Below are positions 10,757-21,579 of a stretch of DNA of 64,000 bases, piece after piece (position 1 is the first letter of the stretch; each line of letters starts with the position of its first letter). The notes beneath the pieces are model-generated. The model did no database searches and was not told the origin of the DNA. It was given only the letters and a program-made list of their open reading frames with translations. Source of the DNA: Tricholoma matsutake (taxonomy: Eukaryota > Basidiomycota > Agaricomycetes > Agaricales > Tricholomataceae); contig AP026546.1 in NCBI GenBank assembly GCA_026075535.2, positions 10,932,242 through 10,996,241 on the forward strand. Direction: 5' to 3'. Both the position numbers and the translations under genes were made by a program.

Positions 10757-11886
10757 TCGCTGCGAATAGGAAAATCCTGCTCCTCTACAACTTCCAGCTT
10801 AACCTCCTCTGCAACTTGATCCTTCGCTTCCTCAACATCTACAAGTGCCAACAAATCTTGCAGGAGTTCGTCTCGTCCCTCGGGGGTGAGCATGCGGATA
10901 TCCTGACGATGGGGACATGCTCCAGCCCTGTGTCCAGGTTCCCCACAACGGTAGCAGAGATCCAACTTACGTGCACGGCTGCGGGCTGCATCAACATCCA
11001 TTGGTACTGGGATATTGACAGCTGGTGTGGGAGTTTGACGAGCAGGAATGGGGTTAGGGCGGGGGAGGCTTCGATTGAAGGTGTAGGGTGTATGAGTGGT
11101 AGTTGGAGCACGGAATGCAGCATTAAACGCCGCATTTGTGAGTCGGTTCTCGTCACAGAGTGAAGCAGCTTCATACCAAGCAAGGATATCATCATCCGCT
11201 GGGCGCCCTTCCAACATCTGTGCAATCTGGTCCTGAATTTCTCGGTTGAGCCCCCGTCGGAACTTCACCACTACTGGTAACCCACTCCCATACCCTGCCA
11301 TGTCCACCAAATCCTTGAACTCATCGATATAGTCGTCCACGGATCGACGTCCCTGGTGGTAAGTGGATGACTCAAGTCGTGTCACTGCTCGGTGGCGTTC
11401 ATTGAGGGGGCAGAAGTGGCGTACGAACTCAGCTCGAAAGTCACCCCAAGTGGACAAAGGTAGAGAACCGAGTTCTTTAGTTTGACGTAGGATACGGTCC
11501 ACATAGAGATAGGCGCGTTCAGATTTCATGTATGTGAAGGCCCAATAAATTTTTGCAGCCTCATCGACGAATTGATGCGACTGGAGACTAATGTATAACT
11601 CACAGGAATTAAGGAATGCACGTCCCTGCGCACGTGCACCATTAAATTCGGCGGGGGGGGACAGTTTGATCTGGGCACGTTCCTTAGTGGACGCGTTTGG
11701 CAAAACGTCGTTGTTGGGTGCGCTTGGAGTCGTGAAGGGGGAACTATTAGTCGTAGGGTTAGCCTGGAGGGTCCTAACGAAGTTTTCAATCGTAGATTTA
11801 AGCGAGTCAATTTGCGCGCGCATTCCGGAAACGTCGCTTTCAAGCGCGTCGAAGCGTTCTGATGTGTCCATGTCGCTAGGGAGCAC
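10753..11886 (-). CDS. gag: Gag capsid/nucleocapsid protein of chromovirus B
   Basis: A 377-residue protein begins with a short heptad-like segment (FDALESDVSGMRAQIDSL). A retrotransposon gag capsid region follows at about 75-250 (AEFNGARAQGRAFLNSCELY, WGDFRAEFVRHF). A single CCHC zinc knuckle, CYRCGEPGHRAGAC, lies at 311-324. It packages element RNA into virus-like particles. Its TGA stop overlaps the first listed pol codon in a GTGA arrangement, with pol in the -1 frame. An internal Met at codon 6 (MDTSERF) is an alternative start. The frame is intact, unlike all other gag genes in this window. Confidence 0.9.
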   Translation of the reverse strand: MLPSDMDTSERFDALESDVSGMRAQIDSLKSTIENFVRTLQANPTTNSSPFTTPSAPNNDVLPNASTKERAQIKLSPPAEFNGARAQGRAFLNSCELYISLQSHQFVDEAAKIYWAFTYMKSERAYLYVDRILRQTKELGSLPLSTWGDFRAEFVRHFCPLNERHRAVTRLESSTYHQGRRSVDDYIDEFKDLVDMAGYGSGLPVVVKFRRGLNREIQDQIAQMLEGRPADDDILAWYEAASLCDENRLTNAAFNAAFRAPTTTHTPYTFNRSLPRPNPIPARQTPTPAVNIPVPMDVDAARSRARKLDLCYRCGEPGHRAGACPHRQDIRMLTPEGRDELLQDLLALVDVEEAKDQVAEEVKLEVVEEQDFPIRSE

Positions 11887-12025
11887 GTTTGGCGAAAATG
11901 GCGGCGCGATAAAGGCGAGAGTATCTGGAACGGTGTGTAGGGACTCTGTGGAGCTTTGGGAAGCGTCGTCCAGTCCGTACCTGCCTATTTTGGGCAGCGC
12001 GTTCGCGATTTTCGGGCCTTAGGGA

Positions 12026-12148
12026 AGAGTTTTCTACTATAAGGGCAACCTAAGCCTCTAGCAAAGGGAAATCCGAAGTTAAAATTATACTACATAATAC
12101 AGGCATTGGGGGCGCACCTAGCAAAGGGAAATCCGAAGAGAAAACTCT
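12026..12148 (-). promoter_or_regulatory. Possible self-priming primer-binding site of element B
   Basis: AGAGTTTTCT at 12026-12035 and AGAAAACTCT at 12139-12148 are exact 10-nt complements, about 100 nt apart, between the 5' LTR and gag. Tf1-like chromoviruses prime reverse transcription by pairing the transcript 5' end with a site just past the LTR. No tRNA-type site is obvious. The transcription start is unknown, so this is inference. An 18-nt repeat (GCAAAGGGAAATCCGAAG) also occurs at 12061 and 12121. Confidence 0.35.
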
Positions 12149-12329
12149 AAGGATCCCCTTGCTGATGCCCAGTATATGTGAAGACGACAAAAATCAAATA
12201 TAACCTAAAAATAGAAAAAGGCGGAGATAGGCGGATCAAGGCCGCCGAATGACATCATACCAAGGGGTATGTGTCGGAAGGGGTACTCCGCCTCTAAATA
12301 TAAAAGTGTCAACATATACAAACATGATA

Positions 12330-12463
12330 GCAAGGGAAAATTAGTAATAAAATCCGGAAAAATCATAGAAAATGAAGAATAGAAGGAAATGAGGTGGGGA
12401 AAAATATAGGACGAACATAAAAAATAGGAAAAACACACAGGGCACCCCCTTAGTCCCCTTACA
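12330..12463 (-). repeat. 5' LTR of element B, conserved portion
   Basis: It starts TGTAAGGGGAC on the minus strand and matches the left LTR copy for 134 bp, with differences near ATATGGGAC/ATATAGGAC. Downstream on the minus strand it continues with a TATA-like TTTATATTTAG at about 12294-12304, so the true LTR probably extends to about 12140. Confidence 0.8.
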
Positions 12464-12592
12464 GGTCTCCCCATTCTCATTGTACTAGGAGCTAGGAAGC
12501 CAAAGACAATATATTACTGAGCAGTCCAATTGTAATTTTACATGAAGTAGCATTGAATGCCAGTTTACTGGTACAATGCAGCGGCTACTAAG

Positions 12593-14684
12593 TTAGCTCT
12601 GTTGCACCATTGCACGCAGCTCATCCATTGTAGAAAACAAAGAAAGACCAAAATCCTTACGTGCCCTATGAACCTCTTCTGCCACATGCTTGGCCACTGA
12701 AGATCCATTAGTGTAGCACTCCTCCTTCTGAAACCCATGCTCAACCCATTGGAATAGACCACCAGCCTCATACTGCGTGAAGGAGTACCAAATCTTGTGG
12801 GGTTGGATGGGGATGTTTGAGTGGCTGATGATAGCTGAGGGAATGATGATGGACGTGCCTGGAGGAAACTCAATAACTATGCCACACTCCCTTAGGATGA
12901 GGTGGCCACTGCGCGTTGAATCAAACTTTCCAACATTGGTCATAATGCAGACTATGAAGGCAAGGTTCCCCCAATCTGTATGCTGATAGCACCAAGTCGC
13001 TGGGCCAAAGTTGAAAGAAATTGCTGGCCAGATGCTATCCATAAATAGGCACTCGAGGCCTTTGTCCTGCTTGTACAGGGCCCCAAGAGTTTCATGGTAA
13101 TATTTATAAAGCTTGGGAAACCAAGCTGCAAATCCACCATTCACAAATTTGGAGATGCAGACAAAGGATGGGTAGCTGAGGAGTTTTCATAAAACTCTGC
13201 GATTCGCAAGGTTGTGCGTGAGGTTGCCCAGGATCACTTGTCCACCACCAAATGATACAACAGCTGCCAGGGCTGGGAAAGGCCCACAGCGATGATTCAA
13301 GTCCTTAGAATCAAAGGAACATTGCTTGCTGGCCTCCTCCATCTCCCTCTCCACATCTGCCATTCCCTTCGACCATTTTTGCTCCTCTGGCTGGTTACTG
13401 TCATCTGGCTGCCCAATGCCTACACAGAAAATCTGGCTGGCATGATCCTTGATGGGGATTGATTTTCTGTCAAATTCAAGTTCCAGCTATAGGAATTGAC
13501 ACAAAATTAACTTAGCTTACCTGCCATCCCACTTTTGCAGCTTAAATTTGAAGGACGAGTTCTCTCCAACCAGATCATCCAACTTGTATGCAGTCTTATC
13601 CTTCAACTCCTCAGTGTTGCATAGACCTATGTACCCAGGGGCCGAGATCAAAATATCTGTGAGATTGAGCTTGGCATCAAATGGCCTTTGAGTTTGGGTT
13701 ATGCAATTTCTGGCAGGTGGTGGGCCGAACTTTGTAAGCATGCACTCTGGCCTCATGCTCCTTCCGCTGCTCAGCTCTGCCATGCTTCCACTTTGTGTGG
13801 CTCCATTGCTTGTTGCTGCTGTACTTCTTACCCACATTTTCCAGCTGACCAGCCAAGGTTGAAGCGGTTTTCCCTGGGACCCTGGATACATTATAAGCAA
13901 TGAGGAAGTGATGCCAGGTACCAGTAGAAGCTCACTTTCTCATCAATTTCCAACAATCATCTTGATAAAAATGAGACCACAAATCTTTGCCTGAAGCCAA
14001 TCTGATGCCCTTTGCAGAATTACTGCACTCTGGATTGGTGACAGCAGCGATATTCAGTGTTTGATTGGTGTAAGGAGTAGTGACAAAATAATCATCCTCT
14101 TGAGAGTGAGCTTCTTCTGTGGGCATTGCACTGGCTGCTACAAGACTTCCACTGGAAGCATACACTGTAGTGGCAAGGACTTCTTCATTATGCACTAGAA
14201 TCGTTGTCACTGCATCAACCTTTCTGTGGACCAGTAGATTCTGGATGGGAGAAGCATCTGTGGCAGGGAGTGTGGCATTTCCCTGATTGATAGTAGTGAG
14301 TAAGCGGAGAAGAAGGGTGATATTTTGAAATTTCATGTGAAGCACCAAATTCGAGTCTGAGTCAGGCTCTGCCTGATTAGGAGAGCTTTGAAGTATCTGC
14401 ACTGAATTGGTGGTCATTGAAACTGAAATCAAGAGGTGGTGGTACAATGATGGGTTGAGACAATGGATGCTGGCATGCGACTTGGAGTCACTGTTCAAGT
14501 TATAAACTGTATAGGAACATGAGACAAGACTCTTGGACTCTCTGCTACCACAAAGCCCCAGTGTTCCTAAAATAGAAATGCACTTGATCTGCCAAGCATA
14601 GGGTAGAATCATGTAGTAAGAGGTAGTGTGTGATATATGCATATGATCATGATCCGGTGGCTCCTTATAATGTCCAAGTCTCAC
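12593..14684 (-). pseudogene. TET/JBP-like 2OG-Fe(II) dioxygenase gene, disabled
   Basis: Three exons can be followed on the minus strand: to 13936, 13881-13521 and 13466-12593, with 54-bp GT-AG introns at 13882-13935 and 13467-13520. The last exon reads NHRCGPFPALAAVVSFGGGQ, then NFGPATWCYQHTDWGN with an HxD metal motif. It continues with GHLILRECGIVIEFPPGTSI, IIPSAIISHSN and FTQYEAGGLFQW. This arrangement matches the TET/JBP-like oxygenases expanded in Agaricomycetes, which modify 5-methylcytosine and are often linked to KDZ transposons. Two lesions are visible: a frameshift near 13665-13690 (after PNSKAI) and an in-frame TGA near 13178-13180 (between RRVL and KLLSYP). The family arginine I expect just before YSFTQY is a tryptophan here. 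The N-terminal exon has no recognised domain. Family call moderate; pseudogene status from the two lesions. Confidence 0.7.
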
Positions 14685-15377
14685 GCTGTCTCATGGTATA
14701 TCGCTATATTGTGAGATGATATATATCATTTGCTGCAATGAACCAGAATGCCAGAATCTCTGACTCGGAGTCTTTTCCTCATAACTACATACATATGGAG
14801 CAGGTCACCTAGTGGCCACTACTTTTGTATAGCCGCCAATCTGACCAGCAAGGTTTTTTTATAAAGTATGACTGAAAACAAGCATGAGAAGACTATAAGA
14901 ACATTACAAGATTCAATTATGTAGATTTTGTAGCCAAAAAATGGTCAGGAGTACAGTAAAGGTTAGGCTGGTGGCATTGACTAGTAATCAGGGAGCCACA
15001 GCAACATTGAAAATTTGAACATGACAAATCTATGGCCTGACCAAAGAAACAGCATAAAGCCAGCAGAACGAGCTCGTGCTGAGAAAATCTTGCACAACAA
15101 TTTGATGCTTAGTAATTTAGTAATACACAGGTACCAGTCACAGTTTGTATTTGAAAGCATGTTAGGGTTAAGGTTAACTGCAGGCAAATATTACACAGCC
15201 ACTGAAATTTGATGGCACGGTCCCAAAATTCAAGTTCAATGTCCTAGGCGAAGCTGACATATTGAAAGAAGACAAATGCATCGAAAATCTGGTATATAGA
15301 AAGATGGTACCTGTGCACAGAGATTGAAATAGAAGAAATGTTGCCTATGGGAGTATCACTGAACTGGGTCTTCAAGT
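14685..15377. other. Intergenic stretch, no gene recognised
   Basis: There are only short frames here with no recognisable domain. The sequence is AT-rich with no clear repeat. It separates the TET/JBP-like relic from the acidic ORF. Confidence 0.4.
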
Positions 15378-15973
15378 TCACTGGCCACAGTGATCATGAT
15401 AAAACAGCCTTAGACTTGTGACCCATGTATGAGTATGAGCAAGCATCGATACCTCGTAGAGGCACTGGACAATGCTAAAGTGACTGTAATGATGGTAGGG
15501 TAGACGTGAGCAATCAGCAATGACATCTGTCAGTGAGCATGTGAAGACAGTCTGAACGTTGGATATACCATCATCATCTGAGTTGCTCAGATCACCATCA
15601 TCATCACTACTGGACTGGTCTTCATCATCACTGTCTGAATTGCTTTCTTCACTGTCGCGGTCAGAGTCATCTGAGGAATTCATGTCAGAATCTGATTCCA
15701 TAACCAGATCGTTGTACTGCTGTATGAAGTCCAGGTCCACAGGAGTTGCCTCGAGGCTCAGGATATCATGGCCTGCAATGTCTTTGTAAGTAGATTGTGT
15801 TTAAAGAAAGTGTAATACCTACATCTCATGTATGAGGATAACACTCCTGCCCTAGCCTCAACAACATATCTTGGTCCCGCCCACTTGAAGCCCTTGCTAA
15901 CCCTAAAATGCAGATCATAAGGGAAATACTTCTTCAGTAAATCTGTCAGAACATCTGCTGTGCACTCCAACAC
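15378..15973 (-). CDS. Hypothetical acidic protein, two exons or fragments
   Basis: Two adjacent minus-strand frames may belong to one gene. The upstream one (15973-15758) reads LECTADVLTDLLKKYFPYDL and FKWAGPRYVVEARAGVLSSY. The downstream one (15740-15378) begins VDLDFIQQYNDLVMESDSD and runs into a Ser/Asp tract of about 40 residues. A GTAGGT...AAAG stretch at about 15781-15830 could be an intron, but the frames do not join cleanly. I do not recognise the family. The acidic serine tract is typical of nuclear proteins or of low-complexity linkers. Confidence 0.35.
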
Positions 15974-16572
15974 TTCACCTTAAGCATCATTCTCTTCTGC
16001 CATAGTCTTAGTATACAAGATCAGTGCTATAATATGCTGGGAGAGTAGGTCCTTAAATATGAGGCCACCATCGATGAATGATTCCTTCTCAGGGTTGAGA
16101 AACAGATTAGTGCTTGAAGGTCCAGTCACACAGACCGAAAAAGAACCGAGACTGAACCAAACCATAACCAATGTAACTGGACCTGCAGTCATGGTCCTGT
16201 CAGTTACATTACCAGTTCAGTCTGTGGTTCACTGATCTCAAGACAAACAGCAAAACCATTCAAGACCAGTTAGAACCAGTCTTGAACCGAACCCTTAGTC
16301 CTAAGTGTATGTAGTTGTAAATATATCTATTGAAGTTGTATATACATAAAAAGTGGGGCACACCTGAGGGAAAGCATGAAAATGCAAGCCATTTAAATAT
16401 TACAGACTATTTGTATGTATTTGCATGGTCACGCACTTTCATTTACACATTTTTGATGCATTTACATGTTTCATTTATATGTTTATACTTATTTGTACTG
16501 CATTGCCACAACCCCACATGACTTTCTCGGCGGAACAGGGTCCAAACAATGAAAGACATCGTTTGGGCCCAG

Positions 16573-16628
16573 GTAAGTTTATCATTTCATCTTTTACATA
16601 TCTAACTACCATTTTTGGTTGTTTTTAG
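16573..16628 (+). other. Intron-like module in hAT element 1
   Basis: A 56-bp GTAAGT...TTTTTAG segment with a branch-like TCTAAC. It follows directly on the palindrome GGTCCAAACAATG...CATCGTTTGGGCCC, which reads QGPNNERHRLGP. The next exon begins YYIYDYNG and reaches HHEPLLVGWI. Equivalent modules occur in the other elements. Confidence 0.6.
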
Positions 16629-16665
16629 GTACTATATTTATGACTACAATGGCACTGTCTACCAC

Positions 16666-16689
16666 CACGAGCCTCTGCTTGTGGGGTGG
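16666..16689 (+). repeat. EPLLxGW-coding repeat, copy in element 1
   Basis: It encodes HEPLLVGW. The DNA core GAGCCTCTGCTTGTGGGGTGG resembles ten other copies in this window, and a second, more diverged copy REPLLMGG is at 16971-16994. Confidence 0.6.
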
Positions 16690-17238
16690 ATAATGGAGCA
16701 ACAACAAACTGGGAACAATGACGATGGGATGACAATGAATGGGGGACAAACAGGGGACAATGACAATGATGAATGATGAGTAGGGGACAACAACAACAAA
16801 TGGCAAGCAGAGGACTTTGATGATGAACGATGACAATTGGGGATGACAACAAGGATAAATGGGGACCATGAGATGGCAACAATGCAACACCCATCACTCC
16901 CTCGCTCAAAACGCGAGACAGAGGGGTCATTTTCTAGGGATGAGTCATCCCCAGCACCACAGTCCAGCCTCGCGAGCCACTGCTCATGGGGGGACTTGTT
17001 TCCTTGTCTTTTAATTTTGTTCTTTTTTCTGTATGTATCTTAGTTACAAAAAATAGTTGGTATATAATTTGTGGGACTGGTCAAAACTGGTTGAGAACCA
17101 CAGACAGACCACTCAGAATGGGTTCTGAGTGGTTCGGTCTGCGGTTACATAGAATTTTAAATATTATAGGACCAGTTTGGTCCTCAGTTCAAGCCCACAA
17201 GGGCAAAAACCGGGACTGGACTGGTCTTTCAAGCACTA

Positions 17239-18531
17239 AAACAGATAGTGTGCACACCACCAATGATGAAGGTCCCTAGATAGCCCACGGGCATGGATAG
17301 TGCACAGCTGATCATGGTCATGTTTAGGTCCATGTCAATATTTCTTCCTGTACACCAGAGGGTTGATGAGATCCCCAAGTTCCATGACGATGCATAACAT
17401 GAACAGGTCAAGCACCCCTTCAAAGGTGGAGACATCGGGAATATGACAAGTGGGCGTCAGGTTCTTTTGCTTTTTGCCAGCGATTGGACTGTCCTTTCCA
17501 GTGGAGTGGGCTTGATTCTGGAGTTGCATCATTTGGAGCCTTGTCATGCTCATTCATACTGCCCTCTCTCATGTCCACATCCACCACACCAGATTGTTCT
17601 CCTCAGTTTGCAACATCTCCTGTATCTGCATCAACATCCATTGCACTAGGATTCTCATCCTCCCCTCCAGCTCTTCCCAATTGTTCTACTTGCTGTGCGA
17701 CACCTGCTCTATCCACATCACTTGCTCTATCCATGGCAATATCCATACCAGAGTTGCCAGTGAGCCTTTCTGGTCAAGCACTTCCTTGGTCATTTTGGTG
17801 TCGATAAGCCCCTCTCGCACTCTCACAGCACCACTATTTCCTTGTCCATGGCTATCATCTTCCTCAGAATTCCTACCTCCAAGACAGCACAATCCTTTGT
17901 GAACACGTTTTTTGTCCTCATCACCATCCTCCTCCTCCTCCTCCTCTTCTGCATCCACTGCAGCCCCAGGCCCACCATGTACAGAGGTTGCACCATGTGC
18001 AAAGGAATTAGGAGACTCCACATGATGGTTCACATGATATTCAGAGGTAACAATGGGGACTTTAGTATTCAGATATCTGAGAAATTGAATTAAAGTCAGT
18101 CCATAGATAATATAAGAAGGTCTCACCAGCTGTGAACCAACTGGCATCATCATTACATATATCATGTACACCCATTGCAGAGATATCTGTGAATGCTTCC
18201 ACCAATAACCCTGGAATCGTTATGGTTGTTTTTGTGGTGGCAATATCAAATATAACTCTTAATAGTCATTTTTCAACCTTTCTAATTATGGTGGGTCGTT
18301 TGTTACCAAATCATTTTCAGAGCTATAATAACTTCTAGGAATTAGTGGCATCCTTCCAGTTTGAAGTGCTCTCATACCTCAAACATTTTCATCTTCCCAA
18401 AAGACATGTTTATTACAGCTAATTGCATAATTGTTGACACTGAGCAAACAATGTGTTTATTTATGAAATAGTCGACTTAGCAAATTTTTGTAATCCTGAC
18501 CGTTGAGCACAGCTTCTCTCCTCCCACTGCC
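17239..18531 (-). other. Unrecognised region with acidic ORF fragments
   Basis: Minus-strand frames 18171-17686 and 17553-17335 hold a low-complexity acidic run (DAEEEEEEEDGDEDKKR). It is preceded by VPIVTSEYHVNHHVESP and followed by Asp/Ser-rich sequence. They may be exons of a decayed gene that was interrupted by hAT element 1. No family was recognised and no start is supported. Confidence 0.3.
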
Positions 18532-20171
18532 ATGGCTCTCAATGGCCGTGGCAAAGCCTGGAGGACCACTGATGCCATCATTCTAGACTCTGGCGATGAA
18601 CTTGAAGGAGCTCTTAACAATGACTCACACACAATGATGACCCCACCTGTATCCATGCAACCTAAAAAATCAGCACAGGCACCCAACCCAAATGCCAATG
18701 ATGATATTGACGACCTTCTGCTAAGGGTGATGGTGACAGATGGCTTTCCCATCCATTGTGGTGTCAAAATGAAATCATCAGAACTGGGGACTGGAATGAA
18801 TGTGCGACAGCCAGGTATGCCAACACTACTTTGCACACCTTGACCATACTGATAAGGAGCTCCCAAAAACAACAGAGAAGGATGTTTCTGCCCCCAAAGT
18901 AATGTATCATGTCAACATTGCATCATCCTTGGAGCTCAAGAAGCCACCTCCTAAATGCGCAAACAAAGTTTGACTGCTGAAAGTTCCACAATCCCTCGCG
19001 TGGGGCAACCTGCAAGATGCGATTGTTGAGAAAGCTGCTGATGCCCTAGGTCTCTCTGTGCTGATATGCAATCACAACATTTTTGAAACTCTGTTTGCAA
19101 TTCCACGCAAGATTCCTGACCCAACTCCCCTGAAGACTGAGAGCGATTATGAGATCTTGCTCGAAAGCATCAATATTATGAAGGAACCAGCCATCAACAT
19201 TTTTGTCTGTCATCTGAAGGTACAGTACTTTTGTTGCACCCTCAGTACAACTCATGACTTGCGCATACAGCCAGTGAAGAAATGGAAGAAAACAAAAGGC
19301 AAGGAGAACCAAAATGATCACAGCAGCAGCTCAGATAGTTCAAGCTCGGATTCTGATTCAGATGGGAGTGGTAGCGAGCAGAAGAAAAAGGGTAAAAGGA
19401 AGTCAAAGAAGGGAAAGGGGAAGAAAAAGGTATGTGACAACAATCTCTGGTATGGGTGTTATTGCTTACTCATTGCAATGACAGAAGAAGAGCAAACTTG
19501 AGGATGAAGTCACTGAAAATGTCAAATGCCTATGTGAGCATTGGCAGTGCAGTGTTGCCGACAGCTCGGATTTCTGCTACTGGAGCCATGATGAACCAAA
19601 GCACTTCCCTCTCTGCCATGACCACTTCAGGGCATGGGCACAGGCCCTTGTACATTCCTCACAAATATTGTACTATCATGACTGACATGTGTATGCAGCT
19701 CAAACATGACAACGAAATCGCAACAATCAAAAAAACCCTGAATCACAAAATTTTCAACAATGTCCCTGTGCGTGCTTGCGCCAAGGGCTCTCACTTCTGG
19801 AATGTTGTCTTCAAAACATGAAGACATCAGAGAATTCTGCTGCTTCATCCTCGATGCCCATCATCCATGTCCACATGCCAAACAGTGAGGCACCTTCTCA
19901 TACATCTCCACCTTCTGCCCCTGTTCCAGCCCACACCATTAAACTCTTGGCAAATACAAAGGTGGGACCAGACCTCAGCCTCAACAAATTTTGTAGGGCA
20001 TATGATCTGAGCAATGACATTCTTGGACGACTCAAGGAAAATGGTTACCACAGGGCCAAGACATTCAAATATGTTCTTCTCCCTCAGCTTCATGAGATGG
20101 GATTCAAACTTGGAGAGATTGCCTCCCTCCAGGATGCTGTTGAGGAATGGGCTGCATCAGGTTCAGGTTGA
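18532..20171 (+). pseudogene. Hypothetical multi-exon protein with C-terminal SAM-like domain
   Basis: Plausible exons run from ATG at 18532 (MALNGRGKAWRTTDAIILDS). A second segment has VEKAADALGLSVLICNHNI. Introns are likely at 19219-19273 (GTACAG...ACAG) and 19431-19482 (GTATGT...GACAG). Then come a Ser/Asp plus Lys-rich linker (KGKRKSKKGKGKKK) and a Cys/His-rich stretch (CLCEHWQCSVADSSDFCYW). The C-terminal part (NKFCRAYDLSNDILGRLKEN to LQDAVEEW) resembles a SAM-like helical domain. An in-frame TGA near 18970 (NKV-stop-LLKVP) and a frame change near 19810 suggest decay. The function is unknown; similar proteins are common in Agaricomycetes. Confidence 0.45.
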
Positions 20172-20261
20172 TCACTTCATCAGAATGATTGTCTCTTCTA
20201 CTTTACATGTCATGGTACTGTCTCGTCATGTATTTGTATTTCTGTTTCATGGACTCTAGTA

Positions 20262-21320
20262 ATAACCAGCATGCATCAAATAACCTGCTGCATCTTTGGC
20301 TGTGATGATAGCCATCGCTTCGAGCATGTTGAACATGATTCCAGCATGGGTAGATGCTAAGAAGATATCAGAGTTCTGTCGAATGAAAGTTTTGATTTTG
20401 GAGCAAGCTTCTTCAATGGGGATTGAGATCAGGTGAGTATGGGGGAAGATACTCAAGCTGAACACCTTTCAATATTTTGTAAGGTGTCCCACTGTAAGTG
20501 ACATCTCTCTTACCATGGTTTTTGACAAGCTCACAAATTCCCTCTCCATGGTGAATTCTCGCATTATCCATCACCAGTACACTCAGCTTTCCTGGGAATG
20601 GAGAACAAAGCGGTAACTTTGAAGGATACTGTTAGTAGTTGCTGCAACATGTAGAACTAATTACCTGTCCTTGTCCAGAAATTTGCAAAGTGAGTCTGTT
20701 GTCATAGATCCTTCAACTACCATGGTTGCAACCATCCCATCTATTGTGAGGAGACCGGTTCCTGACAGACGATGCCCATGGACAAAGACCTGTCTTCTCT
20801 TGTCCCTCTCTCCCTTCTTTGCTCTTCCTTGCCGTTGCCCAGGAGTCTTCTCATCCTTCGAAGTTTCATCAAGGAACCCAAATTGATCTGGGGTGTATTG
20901 GCCCATGCAGTAGACGAAAGTGCTTCGCTTCTCTTTGCTTTGTTCTGCTGCAATCCGCTTTAGTTTCTTCACAGAGTAACCAGCACGGTCGAGCTCGCGA
21001 AGTATGGTGACAAAATGAGCAGAAATGAAGCGATTCTCCCAGAGAAGATCCACAAGTTCATCCAGGAACCAGTCTGGTCGGTGTCGAACAAGATGCAAGA
21101 GGTATTGAAGATCATCAAACACGAGTAGGCGAGGATGGCCACATAGACCATATGTATGCTTGACTACATCACCTGTTTGTCTCCATTGTGCAAGGATACA
21201 AAAGAATGTCCTCCTTGAGAAGCCGACACAATCAAGGCTGTCATAAAGAGGGATAAGCTCGCATTCATAAAGGTTGATAGCTGAGAGTTTGAGATCTCGA
21301 CAGATTTGGCAGTATGGCAT
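20262..21320 (-). pseudogene. Tc1/mariner-type DDE transposase, one frameshift
   Basis: Exon 1 (21320-20661) starts MPYCQICRDLKLSAINLYEC, a helix-turn-helix region (FSRRTFFCILAQWRQTGDVV), then YTPDQFGFLDETSKDE with the first catalytic Asp and GTGLLTIDGMVATMVVEGSM. Introns of roughly 47 and 45 bp follow. The second exon has LSVLVMDNARIHHGEG (second Asp). The third has EYLPPYSPDLNP and IEEACSKIK (catalytic Glu) and ends AAGYLMHAGYY. One extra C in the run after LNP shifts the frame between PDLNP and IEEA, near 20432. This is the DDE_3 endonuclease family, abundant in Agaricomycetes. Apart from the single insertion it is complete, so it is either a very young pseudogene or a sequencing error. 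No terminal inverted repeats were identified. Confidence 0.82.
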
Positions 21321-21579
21321 GGAGAGGGACAGGCTGTGATATGGTGCACATCAAGATATTTCTTTAGTCAACTATTTTTGTAAATACATGTTGTTTGGTT
21401 AGTGCCAACAATTATGCAATTAGCTGTAATAAGCGATTGACAAGGAGGAATAGTGGTGAAAGGGCAAGAGCAATAAATAAAGAGTTTTGTAACATTTCTG
21501 GCGCTATGTCAAAATTCTCGTGGTCTACTGAAACACCATATCTGACACATCGTGAACATTAGGAAAGGTCTGTCATAAA

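Larger units (their letters stand above)
6709..12463 (-). mobile_element. Ty3/gypsy chromovirus B, nearly intact coding region
   Basis: A 134-bp segment repeats directly at both ends (6709-6842 and 12330-12463), with about two mismatches. Between them, on the minus strand, lie an uninterrupted gag and an uninterrupted 1,300-codon pol ending in a chromodomain. A purine-rich tract precedes the left LTR. Near-identical LTR portions and open frames point to a recent insertion. The left (3') LTR copy stops after 134 bp, whereas the 5' LTR appears to extend leftward toward about 12140, so the 3' LTR is truncated. Confidence 0.9.
16108..17238. mobile_element. hAT-like non-autonomous element 1 (1,131 bp)
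   Basis: Ends are TAGTGCTTGAAGG and, inverted, TAGTGCTTGAAAG. The flanks carry a perfect 8-bp duplication AAACAGAT (16100-16107 and 17239-17246). TAGNG termini with 8-bp duplications define the hAT superfamily. No transposase is present. Subterminal regions are rich in GGTT/AACC motifs such as AACCGAAC and CGGTCTGCGGTT. Inside lie a palindromic GPNN...GP-coding module followed by an intron (16573-16628), the peptide HEPLLVGW at 16666-16689 and REPLLMGG at 16971-16994. Confidence 0.85.

Noticed and set aside
12205..12480. Minus-strand frame with hydrophobic residues across the 5' LTR of element B
   Set aside because: It lies within LTR sequence and shares no motif with any family; regarded as chance.
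15378..15740. Clean intron joining the two acidic ORF segments
   Set aside because: A GT...AG candidate exists, but the reading frames do not join across it, so no splice was claimed.
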